A stretch of 64,000 nt of DNA, from positions 46,369-110,368 of the forward strand of contig JAXGPX010000007.1 of assembly GCA_040766745.1 (NCBI GenBank), read 5' to 3'. Positions 34,455 through 43,184 of this stretch are shown here, one piece after another (the stretch's first letter is position 1; each line of letters begins with the position of its first letter). A model generated the notes under the pieces. That model searched no databases, was not told the DNA's origin, and saw only the letters and a program-made list of their open reading frames with translations. Source of the stretch: JAXGPX01 sp040766745 (GTDB lineage Bacteria > Bacillota > Sulfobacillia > Fermentithermobacillales > Fermentithermobacillaceae). The position numbers were made by a program, and so were the translations under genes.

Positions 34455-37265
34455 ATGCCATCCCTATTTGAACGGAAAGGAGTGAACTCCTGGCTAAAAC
34501 ACAGCCGGCCTGCGAACTGTCATTCTGCAGGTACGGCGCCAGGCAACCAAATGGCCAGAATACAAAATCCCCTTGGAAAAGTGACGTCTCCAGAAGAGTT
34601 CTTTGGTTTCCAGCTTGGCACTGACCGAAAGATTGCCCGGTGGGACAAAATAGTTGAATATTTCTACAAGATCGAATCTGAGTCAGACAAGATAAAGGTT
34701 GTAGACATGGGGAAGACCACCGAGGGCTACCCATTTCTCCTGGCTATTGTTTCGGCTCCGGCTAACCTGGCACGGTTGGACCACTATAGAGAGATAAACG
34801 CCAAGATTTCCGATCCCAGAGGGCTATCCGGCGAGAGCGTGAGGGAGCTTGTGAAAGAGGGCAAGACCGTAGTCTGCCAGACAATGAGTCTTCATGCCAC
34901 AGAAATCGGCGGAACCCAGATGGCCCCGGAATTGGCATATGACCTCCTGTCAAGTGGTTCGGAAGTCACAAAGGCAATTTTGGATAACGTGATTTTTTTG
35001 ATGGTGCCTTGTTTCAACCCAGACGGCCAGATCATGGTCACCGACTGGTACAACAAGTATCTGGGAACTGAGTACGAAGGAACGATGCTTCCATACCTTT
35101 ATCACAAGTATGCAGGCCACGATAACAACCGCGACGCTTTTGCTTTGAACCTTGTTGAATCACAGTATGTCGCCGAGATTTTGTTCAGAGAATGGCACCC
35201 CCATGCCTACCAGGACCATCACCACATGGGGAGCACAGGTGCACGGCTTTACCTTGCTCCGTATTCTGATGCAATAAGGCCCTATGCAGATCCCCTTGTA
35301 TGGCGTGAGGACTCCTGGTATGGAGCACACATGGCCTATGCCCTTGAGCAAGAAGGCAAGACGGGTATTCTTAACGGCGCCCAGTTCCCCGGTTGGGGAC
35401 ACTACGGTTTTCACTGGATTACAACTCACCACAATATTGCCGGAATGCTGACCGAATCTGCTTCGGCTAAACTGGCAACTCCGGTATATATCCATCCCCA
35501 CCAGCTTAAAGGGGCGAGCCCAAGGACCATGCCTGAGTATGAACCTCAGACGAACTTTCCTAACCCCTGGCCTGGCGGATGGTGGAGGCTCCGTGACATA
35601 GTAGAGCAGCAGAAAATCGCTGCATGGTCCCTCCTAGAGATTTGTGCCCAGTTCAGGGAGAAGATTCTGTGGAATGCTTACCTTAAGGCTACACGCCAGA
35701 CACAAAGAGGGGCGTCCGGTACGCCTAAAGTGTATGTAATTCCATACAACCAGCATGATCCTTTGACTGTTTTGAAACTGGTAGACTTGCTTTTGGCGCA
35801 GGGTATTCAAGTTCAGCAGGCTGCCGGCGAATTTGTGGCAGACGGGCGGGTATACCCTAGGGGGTCATTTGTGATTTCCCTAGCCCAGCCCAAGATGGGG
35901 GTTATCAAGTGCCTTTTGGGGAGGACCTTCTATCCTGACAGCTACTGGACCAGGAATCCTGACGGTTCTCCTATTATGTACGATACGGCAACGGATACCA
36001 TTAACGAGTTTATGGGTGTCGACGTTGAGCCTGTTGATTCTGAGATATCGGTGGAACTTGAGACAGTAGCCAGTGTTGACAGGCAGAGGCAGGAGTACAG
36101 AGACGCTGCGAGTTCAGCTGGCGTTCTGAGCCCCGGTAACACCGACAGTCTTGGCAAAGAGGGCAGCGACGTCGGTGACGGCAGAAAGGGCCCTGCGTGC
36201 ATCTTCTATCAGATTGAAGGATACGTACTAGATCCTAGGCTTAACGATACTTACGCGGTGATAAACGGCCTTGTAAAAGAAGGCGTTCCGGTCTTTAGAT
36301 TCGAGGAAGCCCTGTGTGATAACAAGCATCCTAACTATCCTTCAATGCCTGCAGGTGCTTTTTACGTGGAGCATACTGAGGCTGCGGCTTCCAGGTTGAA
36401 AGCACTTTCCGCCGAAAGTGCAGTTCCATTCCACCCTGTTGCTTATCTGGCTGACGCTCCCAGGCACGTGGTAAAGCCTCTGAGAGTTGGCATGTACCAG
36501 CGGTATTGGGGCGGCAATATGGACGAGGGGTGGAGCAGGCTTGTACTTGAGAATTTCGGATTTCCGTACCTGACTTTGAAAGATAGTGATTTCAAGGATA
36601 CCGGAGATTCAGAGAATACAGAGAATGCCGAGGATACGGGCAAGAATGGCAATCTGCGAGAGAAGGTTGATGTGATAATTCTGCCCAGCGACAGGCCTGA
36701 ACTGATACTCGGGCTTGAAGGCAAAGAGCCGAAACTTGGCAGTTACCAGCTTCCGCCGGTTCCTCCCGAGTATCGCAGCGGCATAGGCAAAGAAGGCGCC
36801 CAAGCTCTTCACGAATTTGTGAAGACAGGCGGAAGGCTTGTGGCATTTGACGCATCGTGCAAATTCGCAATAGAGGCCTGCGAGCTGAAAGTCGCAAATG
36901 CAGTGGATAATCTTACGTTCAGGGATTACTATTGCCACGGTTCAACTCTTAGAGTCAAGGCTGACAGTGCCCATCCGGTCGGGTATGGAATGCCTGCAGA
37001 GTTCTATGCCCTTGTTTGGGGTGGCCAGGCGTTTGAAGTCAAGGATCGCTTCGATGCCCACGATTATAAGGTGATCGCAGAGTATCCTGACAAGGATCTG
37101 CTTCAAAGTGGCTGGCTTATTGGCGAGAAACTGATTGCCAAAAAGCCTTGTATCATGTCGGTAAAGTGCGGTGACGGCGAAGTCATATTGTTCGGCTTCA
37201 GGCCGCTTTTCCGCGCCCAGACTCACGGAACATTCAAGTTGCTGTTTAACTGCCTGCTGAGCTGA
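34455..37265 (+). CDS. Large M14 family zinc carboxypeptidase-like protein
   Basis: Predicted 936-residue protein. The first 400 residues form an M14 (carboxypeptidase A-like) domain: SPEEFFGFQLGTDRKIARWDKIVEYF, the zinc motif SLHATEIGG (His147, Glu150), VPCFNPDGQIMVTDWYN, then HDNNRDAFALN and EWHPHAYQDHHHMGS with candidate third zinc His. The remaining 500 residues include repeated alpha/beta segments (KVYVIPYNQHDPLTVLKLVDLL, YAVINGLVKEGVPVFRFEEAL) and two low-complexity linkers near residues 545-580 and 715-735. No signal peptide is seen, so it is probably cytosolic. The start is uncertain: ATG 34455 gives the full ORF, ATG 34551 (MARIQNPLG) agrees better with the conserved region. It fits peptide catabolism; the exact substrate is unknown. 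Confidence 0.8.
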   Translation: MPSLFERKGVNSWLKHSRPANCHSAGTAPGNQMARIQNPLGKVTSPEEFFGFQLGTDRKIARWDKIVEYFYKIESESDKIKVVDMGKTTEGYPFLLAIVSAPANLARLDHYREINAKISDPRGLSGESVRELVKEGKTVVCQTMSLHATEIGGTQMAPELAYDLLSSGSEVTKAILDNVIFLMVPCFNPDGQIMVTDWYNKYLGTEYEGTMLPYLYHKYAGHDNNRDAFALNLVESQYVAEILFREWHPHAYQDHHHMGSTGARLYLAPYSDAIRPYADPLVWREDSWYGAHMAYALEQEGKTGILNGAQFPGWGHYGFHWITTHHNIAGMLTESASAKLATPVYIHPHQLKGASPRTMPEYEPQTNFPNPWPGGWWRLRDIVEQQKIAAWSLLEICAQFREKILWNAYLKATRQTQRGASGTPKVYVIPYNQHDPLTVLKLVDLLLAQGIQVQQAAGEFVADGRVYPRGSFVISLAQPKMGVIKCLLGRTFYPDSYWTRNPDGSPIMYDTATDTINEFMGVDVEPVDSEISVELETVASVDRQRQEYRDAASSAGVLSPGNTDSLGKEGSDVGDGRKGPACIFYQIEGYVLDPRLNDTYAVINGLVKEGVPVFRFEEALCDNKHPNYPSMPAGAFYVEHTEAAASRLKALSAESAVPFHPVAYLADAPRHVVKPLRVGMYQRYWGGNMDEGWSRLVLENFGFPYLTLKDSDFKDTGDSENTENAEDTGKNGNLREKVDVIILPSDRPELILGLEGKEPKLGSYQLPPVPPEYRSGIGKEGAQALHEFVKTGGRLVAFDASCKFAIEACELKVANAVDNLTFRDYYCHGSTLRVKADSAHPVGYGMPAEFYALVWGGQAFEVKDRFDAHDYKVIAEYPDKDLLQSGWLIGEKLIAKKPCIMSVKCGDGEVILFGFRPLFRAQTHGTFKLLFNCLLS

Positions 37266-37388
37266 TATGGTTGTATCGGCAGGTTAGTTTGCAGAATTGG
37301 ACAGGGACGAGGCCGGTTTATCCCGCACGCTTCTTGTCTGCGAGTACCAACAGTCAAAGTAGTATCTTGTAAGGAGGTTTCGAACTAA

Positions 37389-38588
37389 TTGTTAGCAATT
37401 ATTAACGGTAAAGTAGTTACTATCGCCAACGGCATCATTGATGAAGGTATAGTGCTGGTAGAGGATGGCAAGATCAAGGCTATAGGAAAAGACATTCCGG
37501 TTCCTGAGGGAGCAAAGGTCATAGATGCCAAGGGCAAAATTGTCACTCCTGGCTTGATTGACCCCCACAGCCACCTTGCCATATTTGGCGAGCCTTCAGT
37601 TTGGGCTAATGCTGACGGTAACGAGGTAACAGATCCGATTACACCACAACTCAGGGGAATCGATGCCCTGAATCCCGAAGACCCGGCAATACCCGATGTG
37701 GTCACCGGAGGGGTTACCACTGTCTACACAGGCCCGGGAAGCGCCAACCTCATCGGCGGCACAGGTTTTGCCATGAAATTGAGAGGCAAGACTGTTGATG
37801 AAATGGTTATCCCCGGCACCGAAGGCATGAAGATGGCTTTAGGTGAGAACCCGAAGAGGGTCTATGGAGATATGCAGAAACGGGCACCGAGAACTCGCAT
37901 GGCAAACGCATCGGTTTTGCGGGAAGCCCTGGTGAAAGCCCAGAACTACATGGAGAAAGTCGAGAAGGCTAAGAAGAAAGAAGAAGCCGGCGAAAACGCC
38001 AATTATCCTGACAGGGACCTCAAGATGGAGGCTTTGGTTCGGGTATTGAAACGGGAAATCAAGGCTAGAATCCATGCTCACAGGGCCGACGATATAATGA
38101 CCGCCATTCGTATCGCCGAAGAGTTCAACCTCGATTACGTTATTGAACACTGCACTGAGGGCTACAAGATAGCAGATGTGCTGGCTGCGAAGAAGGTCAG
38201 GGCCACCGTCGGGCCCCTTCTTATGAGCCGTTCGAAAATGGAGCTGCTTGATGTATCCCTGGAGAATCCGGGAATTCTGGCCAAGGCCGGCGTGACTGTT
38301 GCCATACAGTGTGATACCACCAAGAATACCCGCTGGCTTGCGACCCATGCAGGTATTGCAGTGCGGGAAGGCATGCCAATGGACCTGGCTGTTAAGTCAG
38401 TGACCATTATTCCTGCCCAGATACTGGGTATTGACAACAGAGTCGGAAGCCTTGAGGTTGGCAAGGATGCTGACATCGTGATTTGGAGTGGGCATCCATT
38501 CCAGACTCTCTCAGTCGCAGAGAAGGTCATTATCGAAGGAGACCTCGTGTATGAGAGAAAGACTCCTGTACCGTGCTGTTGCTGTTAA
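37389..38588 (+). CDS. Amidohydrolase (imidazolonepropionase-like) with Cys4 tail
   Basis: Predicted 399-residue metal-dependent hydrolase. Seen: N-terminal strands AIINGKVVTIANGIIDEG, the HxH motif GLIDPHSHLAIFG, GGVTTVYTGPGSANLIGGTGF, KARIHAHRADD and YVIEHCTEGYKIADV with further His ligands, and a late Asp in AIQCDTTKNTRW. The C-terminal strand segment GSLEVGKDADIVIWSGHPF is standard for the superfamily. The protein ends in PVPCCCC, four consecutive Cys, which is odd. AAGGAGG lies 11 nt before the TTG start at 37389. Related enzymes act on cyclic amides or dipeptides (imidazolonepropionase, Xaa-Pro or isoaspartyl types); the substrate here is not clear. Confidence 0.85.
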   Translation: MLAIINGKVVTIANGIIDEGIVLVEDGKIKAIGKDIPVPEGAKVIDAKGKIVTPGLIDPHSHLAIFGEPSVWANADGNEVTDPITPQLRGIDALNPEDPAIPDVVTGGVTTVYTGPGSANLIGGTGFAMKLRGKTVDEMVIPGTEGMKMALGENPKRVYGDMQKRAPRTRMANASVLREALVKAQNYMEKVEKAKKKEEAGENANYPDRDLKMEALVRVLKREIKARIHAHRADDIMTAIRIAEEFNLDYVIEHCTEGYKIADVLAAKKVRATVGPLLMSRSKMELLDVSLENPGILAKAGVTVAIQCDTTKNTRWLATHAGIAVREGMPMDLAVKSVTIIPAQILGIDNRVGSLEVGKDADIVIWSGHPFQTLSVAEKVIIEGDLVYERKTPVPCCCC

Positions 38589-38630
38589 TTCTCAGTTAGT
38601 TTGTTAGTTTGTGGCGGTAGATTCATCAAC

Positions 38631-38657
38631 AAGAGGCCGTCCATTGGGCGGCCTCTT
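38631..38657 (+). terminator. Hairpin after the amidohydrolase gene
   Basis: Arms AAGAGGCCG (38631-38639) and CGGCCTCTT (38649-38657), perfect 9-bp stem, 9-nt loop. No clear T-run follows. Confidence 0.6.
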
Positions 38658-38792
38658 AGGGCAAGACAGAATATTCCATCGATTTGCCAATTGCATAACT
38701 ACCTCTAGGTACCGCTGCCCCCAACTAATCGATCAATAGACAGCAAGTTACAAAGCAGTATATGATGTTTGTCCAGGGGAGGCTTTGGATAA

Positions 38793-39725
38793 GTGACGAA
38801 GAATGATTTCGAACTACTACTTGTAACATTCATCTGGGCTGTTAATGGAATTGCAGTAAAAGACGCAGTCAGCAAGTTTCTTCCCCTGCAGTTCAATGTC
38901 ATACGGCTAGGAGTGGCTGCGGCGACCCTGTTTGTTATTATGATAGTCACAGGGCGGTTCAGGGTCCCGTCGAAGAGGGATTGGCCTCTAATCCTCCTAG
39001 CAGGAGTACTTGGAAATACATTCTACCAATACCTTTTCATCAAAGGAATATCTATGTCCACGGCTTCCAATACGTCCTTTGTGCTGGCTACAATGCCGGC
39101 AACCACTGCAGTCCTCAGCCACTTCTTAGGCAAACAGCGTCTCACCCGGCGAATGTGGTTTGGGGTACTTCTGACGTTAGTTGGAGTAACCCTGATCATA
39201 ATCGGCGGTTCCGAGAATGGCCGGACAGGCGGAACAGGGATTCCAATGGGCGGTACCATGCTTGGAGATCTGATCACTTTGAGCGGCACAATTGGCTGGT
39301 GTCTGTATACAGTATTGTCAGCGGATCTGGTGGACCGGCTGGATCCCACCGCCGCGACTACCTGGACTATGTTTGCCGGTGTGATTTTCCTTATACCTCT
39401 TGCTTTGCCTGAGCTCCGTTCTGCTACCTGGTCTAACATAGGGATATTGGCGTGGGGCGAGCTGCTGTTCTCAGCTGTATTTGCCCTGGCTGTGTCGTAT
39501 ATCCTCTGGAACAGGGGAGTGAAGGAAAGCGGCCCGGCCCGGACTGCTGTTTTCGGCAATCTACCCCCGGTCTGGACCGGTATCCTCGGATGGCTCTTTC
39601 TCAATGAGAAATGGACTTTCGTCAAATTCATCGGTGCCGGAATTATCCTTTTCGGAGTATCCATGGTTAGGTCTAGGCCTGCCGGGGATAAGAAGGAAGT
39701 CGTAGAAGTCGCGGAAAAACTGTAG
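38793..39725 (+). CDS. EamA/DMT family transporter
   Basis: Predicted 310-residue membrane protein with ten helices in two EamA repeats (about residues 5-140 and 150-295). Typical segments are LLVTFIWAVNGIAVKDAV, ATMPATTAVLSHFLGKQRLTRR and, in the second repeat, VSYILWNRGVKESGPARTAVFGNLPPVWTGILGWLFLNE. DMT proteins export or import amino acids, nucleotides and other metabolites. The GTG start at 38793 follows GGGGAGG at some distance. The last sense codons and the TAG stop (39717-39725) lie inside the first piece of the 82-bp repeat array, which has therefore replaced or shaped the end of the gene. Confidence 0.88.
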   Translation: MTKNDFELLLVTFIWAVNGIAVKDAVSKFLPLQFNVIRLGVAAATLFVIMIVTGRFRVPSKRDWPLILLAGVLGNTFYQYLFIKGISMSTASNTSFVLATMPATTAVLSHFLGKQRLTRRMWFGVLLTLVGVTLIIIGGSENGRTGGTGIPMGGTMLGDLITLSGTIGWCLYTVLSADLVDRLDPTAATTWTMFAGVIFLIPLALPELRSATWSNIGILAWGELLFSAVFALAVSYILWNRGVKESGPARTAVFGNLPPVWTGILGWLFLNEKWTFVKFIGAGIILFGVSMVRSRPAGDKKEVVEVAEKL

Positions 39726-40007
39726 TTTTACCGGACAACTGTCCGAAAATCATACAGCTTTTCGGCTGACCTGTACGGAAATCAGGCAGCTTTTTGAAAA
39801 CCTGTAGTTTTACCGGACAACTGTCCGAAAATCATACAGCTGTTCGGCCAACCTGTACGGAAATCAGGCAGCTTTTTGAAAACCTGTAGTTTTACCGGAC
39901 AACTGTCCGAAAATCATACAGCTTTTCGGCTGACCTGTACGGAAATCAGGCAGCTTTTTGAAAACCTGTAGTTCTACCGGACAGCTGTCCGAAAATCATA
40001 CAGCTTT
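39715..40007. repeat. 82-bp tandem repeat array, locus 2
   Basis: Units start at 39731, 39813, 39895 and 39977 (82 bp apart; the last is partial) after a 16-bp piece of a unit end at 39715-39730. The unit is that of the array at 31384-31582, with small fixed differences (for instance ATCAGGCAGC here, ATCATACAGC there). It fills the gap between the EamA gene and the promoter of the next gene. Confidence 0.9.
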
Positions 40008-40073
40008 CCACCTAACCTCTTCCGAATCATACGAGAAACCATACGATTTCTTCCAATTTACCGTAGCCATATA

Positions 40074-40102
40074 TTGTCATATTTGGTTCTGTATGATATA
40101 AA
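40074..40102 (+). promoter_or_regulatory. Near-consensus promoter of the HTH-nuclease-like gene
   Basis: TTGTCA (40074-40079), 17-bp spacer, TATAAA (40097-40102), 67 bp after the end of the repeat array and 41 bp before the start codon. Confidence 0.7.
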
Positions 40103-40142
40103 CCAGTAAGTTAGTGGAAAACTGTGGCGAAGGTTGTTGTAT

Positions 40143-40871
40143 ATGTTGAAAAAAGTGTTGGTTCCTGACGCCCTCATCGATACCAGAGACTTGATGGTTA
40201 GTGCCAAACTGCTGCGTGTGGTGGCAGAAGTCAAACGCCCCACTTCTATCAGCGAACTTTCTAAATTGGCAGGCCTAAGCCGGTCTGCAGTGTGCCAGGC
40301 CTGCAATGCCCTTACCAATCAGGGGTGGCTCAAGTTTAGCAATACTCCTAACTCAAGAATTGCGGTTCCGTGCTATCCTGATGAAATCGAAAAGCTTCGA
40401 ATCGAACTGCTCCTATGGGAGAAGGATATGGCTCCTTATCTGGGAGAATTCCTTATGCGAAAACTACTCGACGAAATTGTGGCTTCTATGACATACATGG
40501 ACAATGCCCGGCCTTCCTTTCTGAAGAATCCCGAAACAGGCCAGCCCCTTGAAGTCGACCGCCTGTACAAGGAAGGGGTTGGATTCGAGTACAACGGAGA
40601 CCAGCACTACAGGCCCACCGGTAAATACGACCAGCATGCTGTAAGAAAGCAGGCTACACGGGATGCAATTAAACTTGGGTTGAGCACAAAACACGGAATT
40701 ACAATTGTCACCGTTGTTGACCGCGACCTGTCCATCGACGGTATGCTGGCCAAAATACCGCCTTCCCTTCCTAAAAGGCAAGTAAACCGTGAGTCTCTTT
40801 ACATAAAGAAACTAGAGGAGATTTGCCGGGAACACATTGTGACTATGGATAACATAAGAAGGATACGGTAA
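40143..40871 (+). CDS. Winged helix-turn-helix protein with PD-(D/E)XK-like C-terminal domain
   Basis: Predicted 242-residue protein of two parts. Residues about 20-75 form a winged helix-turn-helix (LLRVVAEVKRPTSISELSKL, then AGLSRSAVCQACNALTNQGW), as in MarR/TrmB-like DNA binders. Residues about 125-215 look like a restriction-endonuclease fold: LEVDRLY (Asp139), GVGFEYNGDQHYRP (Glu149, Asn151), then RKQATRDAIKLGLSTKHGITIVTV. This is the D-x9-ExN/Q pattern found in Vsr-like and homing-nuclease-like proteins, where the usual Lys is replaced. The ATG at 40143 follows GAAGG. A strong promoter lies upstream and the 82-bp repeats just before that. No methylase or partner is adjacent. It may cut or only bind DNA; function is inferred from fold-like motifs only. 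Confidence 0.65.
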   Translation: MLKKVLVPDALIDTRDLMVSAKLLRVVAEVKRPTSISELSKLAGLSRSAVCQACNALTNQGWLKFSNTPNSRIAVPCYPDEIEKLRIELLLWEKDMAPYLGEFLMRKLLDEIVASMTYMDNARPSFLKNPETGQPLEVDRLYKEGVGFEYNGDQHYRPTGKYDQHAVRKQATRDAIKLGLSTKHGITIVTVVDRDLSIDGMLAKIPPSLPKRQVNRESLYIKKLEEICREHIVTMDNIRRIR

Positions 40872-40980
40872 GCGGCCGGCTTTTGGTGAAAAATCACTTT
40901 ATTCGGGTAATGGTTAAAGGTTACCTGGTGTCGAACGCAGAAATGATTGGCTTAGATAATTTTAGGAAGGATCGTATGGT

Positions 40981-41655
40981 ATGAGACTCCTTTTGGTTGA
41001 CGACGACAGGACTCTAGTAAAAGGAATAATCAGGAGCTTTAGGGGCATCGGCTATGAAGTAGAGGCGTGCTATGACGGCTCTTCGGCTCTGGATGCCATT
41101 GAGAAAGTCAAGCCTGACCTAGTTCTTCTTGACATAATGCTTCCCGGCAAAGACGGGTTGGCTGTCCTCAAGGAGATACGGGAGCGGTTTCCAGGGCTGC
41201 CGGTGATAATGCTTACTGCCAGATCAGAGGACATTGACATAGTGGTCGGCCTCGAAATGGGGGCAGATGACTATGTCTCTAAGCCTTTTAGCATCCGAGA
41301 ACTTGAAGCAAGGATAAAGGCTGTTTCCAGGAGATCTTCAATAACAGCCGCTCCGCGCAGCCAAATCAGGAGAGGCGATATTCTTCTGGACCTTACCGAG
41401 AAACGGGTATGGAAGGGTAAAATGGAGATAAGCCTTACTGCCAGGGAATTCGAGCTCGTGGCTACTTTCTTCAGGCAACCTGGAATGGTGTTTACTAGGG
41501 ACAAGCTGCTGGAGGCAATCTGGGGGTATGATTTCTTGGGAGGCTCAAGGGCAGTTGACATACAGATTTCCCGGTTGAGGGAAAAGATAGAAGACGACCC
41601 GAGTAAGCCGAAAATCATACTAACCAAGAGGGGAGTAGGTTATTTCTGCGAGTGA
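40981..41655 (+). CDS. OmpR-family response regulator
   Basis: Predicted 224-residue two-component regulator. The receiver domain (residues 1-115) has the acidic cluster DDD (7-9), phosphoacceptor Asp51 in LVLLDIMLPGKDG, Thr/Ser in MLTARSED, and the invariant Lys in YVSKPF. The C-terminal winged helix (about 125-224) ends RLREKIEDDPSKPKIILTKRGVGYFCE, typical of OmpR/PhoB DNA-binding domains. AGGAAGG precedes the ATG at 40981. Its stop overlaps the GTG start of the sensor kinase (41652-41655), so the pair is co-translated. A GerMN lipoprotein gene follows. Confidence 0.95.
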   Translation: MRLLLVDDDRTLVKGIIRSFRGIGYEVEACYDGSSALDAIEKVKPDLVLLDIMLPGKDGLAVLKEIRERFPGLPVIMLTARSEDIDIVVGLEMGADDYVSKPFSIRELEARIKAVSRRSSITAAPRSQIRRGDILLDLTEKRVWKGKMEISLTAREFELVATFFRQPGMVFTRDKLLEAIWGYDFLGGSRAVDIQISRLREKIEDDPSKPKIILTKRGVGYFCE

Positions 41656-43055
41656 GTATACGAAAAGCCAAGCTGGGCCTTAGGTGGCACCTGGCATTGT
41701 CATATTTGCTGGTTATATGGATAATTCTAGGTATCCTGGTGCTGTTTATCTCTCGGCTGCTCGAAACCTCGATTATAGGTGCAAGGCGTGCATCTTTGTA
41801 CGGCCAGGCCCACCTGCTTGGGTCTGCAATTAGGGCCAGGGGAGGGCCTGTAGCAGCCAGGCTTACTGCCATAGGAGGAATTCCTTTTCAAGGAAGGGTT
41901 CTGGTTCTGGACGGACAAGGCAGAGTCCTGGAGGATTCTGCATCTGACCCTGACATGTCATATAAGAAACTTGACTACCCTGAAGTTCACGCTGCCTTAT
42001 CGGGCAAAGAGAGTTCAAATACCTATTACCTTCCTGACGGAAGTTTTGTCATATATGTAGCAGTACCTTCAAATTGGGATGGAAGCGGAGGGGCTGTATT
42101 CATAGCTCAGGACTTGGGCGATATTGTTACTCAATACAAAAACGTCATGCGGATGGTTCTTTCAGGGGGAGGGGTAGCTTCCCTGGTAGCTCTGGCCCTT
42201 TCATGGAGCCTTTCCAGCCGTATAGCCGGCCCGGTATCGGACCTTTCCCAGGCAGCCAGGATGATGGCTTCAGGCAGGCTTGATTCGCGAGTTTCTCCAG
42301 GAGGCCCTCCTGAAACCAGGGAACTGGGCGAATCGTTTAACCATATGGCAGATGAAATTCAAACAACCATGGAAGGCCAGGAGCGGTTCTTGATGGCTGC
42401 AGCTCATGAGTTGAGGGCTCCCCTTGCATCTATAGGTGTGGTAGTTGAATCAATGCAGCTTTCTCCTCCAGGGCCAGAGGAATTGCCGGAACTGATAGAC
42501 GACATTCACACAGAGATCGTCAGCCTCCAAAGGATTTCTGAGAGTATATTGTCACTTCTTCGGACAAAGGGAAGGACAGCCGCGTCTGCCTCTTTGATTG
42601 ATCCCGTGAAGATTATCGAAGAAGTAATCAAGTCCAGGACTCACATTATTCTCGACAAGAAATTGACTATGCGCACTCACTTTGAACATGAACAGGGAGA
42701 GGGCCGAGTGCCCATGGACTCACTATTGTTCAGGCTTGTAGTATCAAACCTGGTTGACAATGCTGTGAAGTTCACCCCGCCCGGCGGAGAGGTCGAGGTT
42801 TGCCTTGAGTTTATCGCAAACAGCCGGGGTATGGCCCTGACTGTGTCTGATACAGGCCCCGGTATTCCAGCGGAACACATGGGCAAGCTTTTCGACCGCT
42901 TCTACCGTGTAGATCCTGCCAGGCAGAAGTCTACAGGCGGGGCAGGTTTAGGGCTGGCCATTGCAAAAGACGCATGTGAGAAAACAGGCGGAAACATTAC
43001 CGTAGAGAATCGTCCCCAAGGCGCGGCTTTTAGGGCCATATGGCAGGGCCTTTAA
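41652..43055 (+). CDS. Membrane sensor histidine kinase
   Basis: Predicted 467-residue kinase. Two membrane helices (about 14-36 and 170-190) enclose an extracellular sensor domain of about 130 residues. Then come a HAMP domain (SSRIAGPVSDLSQAARMMASG), the HisKA helix with H-box FLMAAAHELRAPLASIG (phospho-His near residue 252; the usual SHELRTPL is altered), and the ATPase domain with N-box NLVDNAVKFTPPG, G1 DTGPGIPAEH and G2 GGAGLGLAIAKDAC. It is coupled to the response regulator by a 4-nt overlap. The signal sensed is unknown. Confidence 0.95.
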   Translation: MSIRKAKLGLRWHLALSYLLVIWIILGILVLFISRLLETSIIGARRASLYGQAHLLGSAIRARGGPVAARLTAIGGIPFQGRVLVLDGQGRVLEDSASDPDMSYKKLDYPEVHAALSGKESSNTYYLPDGSFVIYVAVPSNWDGSGGAVFIAQDLGDIVTQYKNVMRMVLSGGGVASLVALALSWSLSSRIAGPVSDLSQAARMMASGRLDSRVSPGGPPETRELGESFNHMADEIQTTMEGQERFLMAAAHELRAPLASIGVVVESMQLSPPGPEELPELIDDIHTEIVSLQRISESILSLLRTKGRTAASASLIDPVKIIEEVIKSRTHIILDKKLTMRTHFEHEQGEGRVPMDSLLFRLVVSNLVDNAVKFTPPGGEVEVCLEFIANSRGMALTVSDTGPGIPAEHMGKLFDRFYRVDPARQKSTGGAGLGLAIAKDACEKTGGNITVENRPQGAAFRAIWQGL

Positions 43056-43184
43056 GGCAATGCTGCATCTGTTACAAAATCGTTACACACCGAGACTATT
43101 TTGAAAGACTTATCCGCCACAATATGGTTGATAGGAAGACTCGTTGGTTTGAAGGTTCAAGAATGTTCTAAGGAGGAACATCAC

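Noticed and set aside
43101..43184. Longer GerMN protein starting at the ATG 43101
   Set aside because: The start at 43185 has AAGGAGG and gives a normal lipoprotein signal peptide; the extension would block it.
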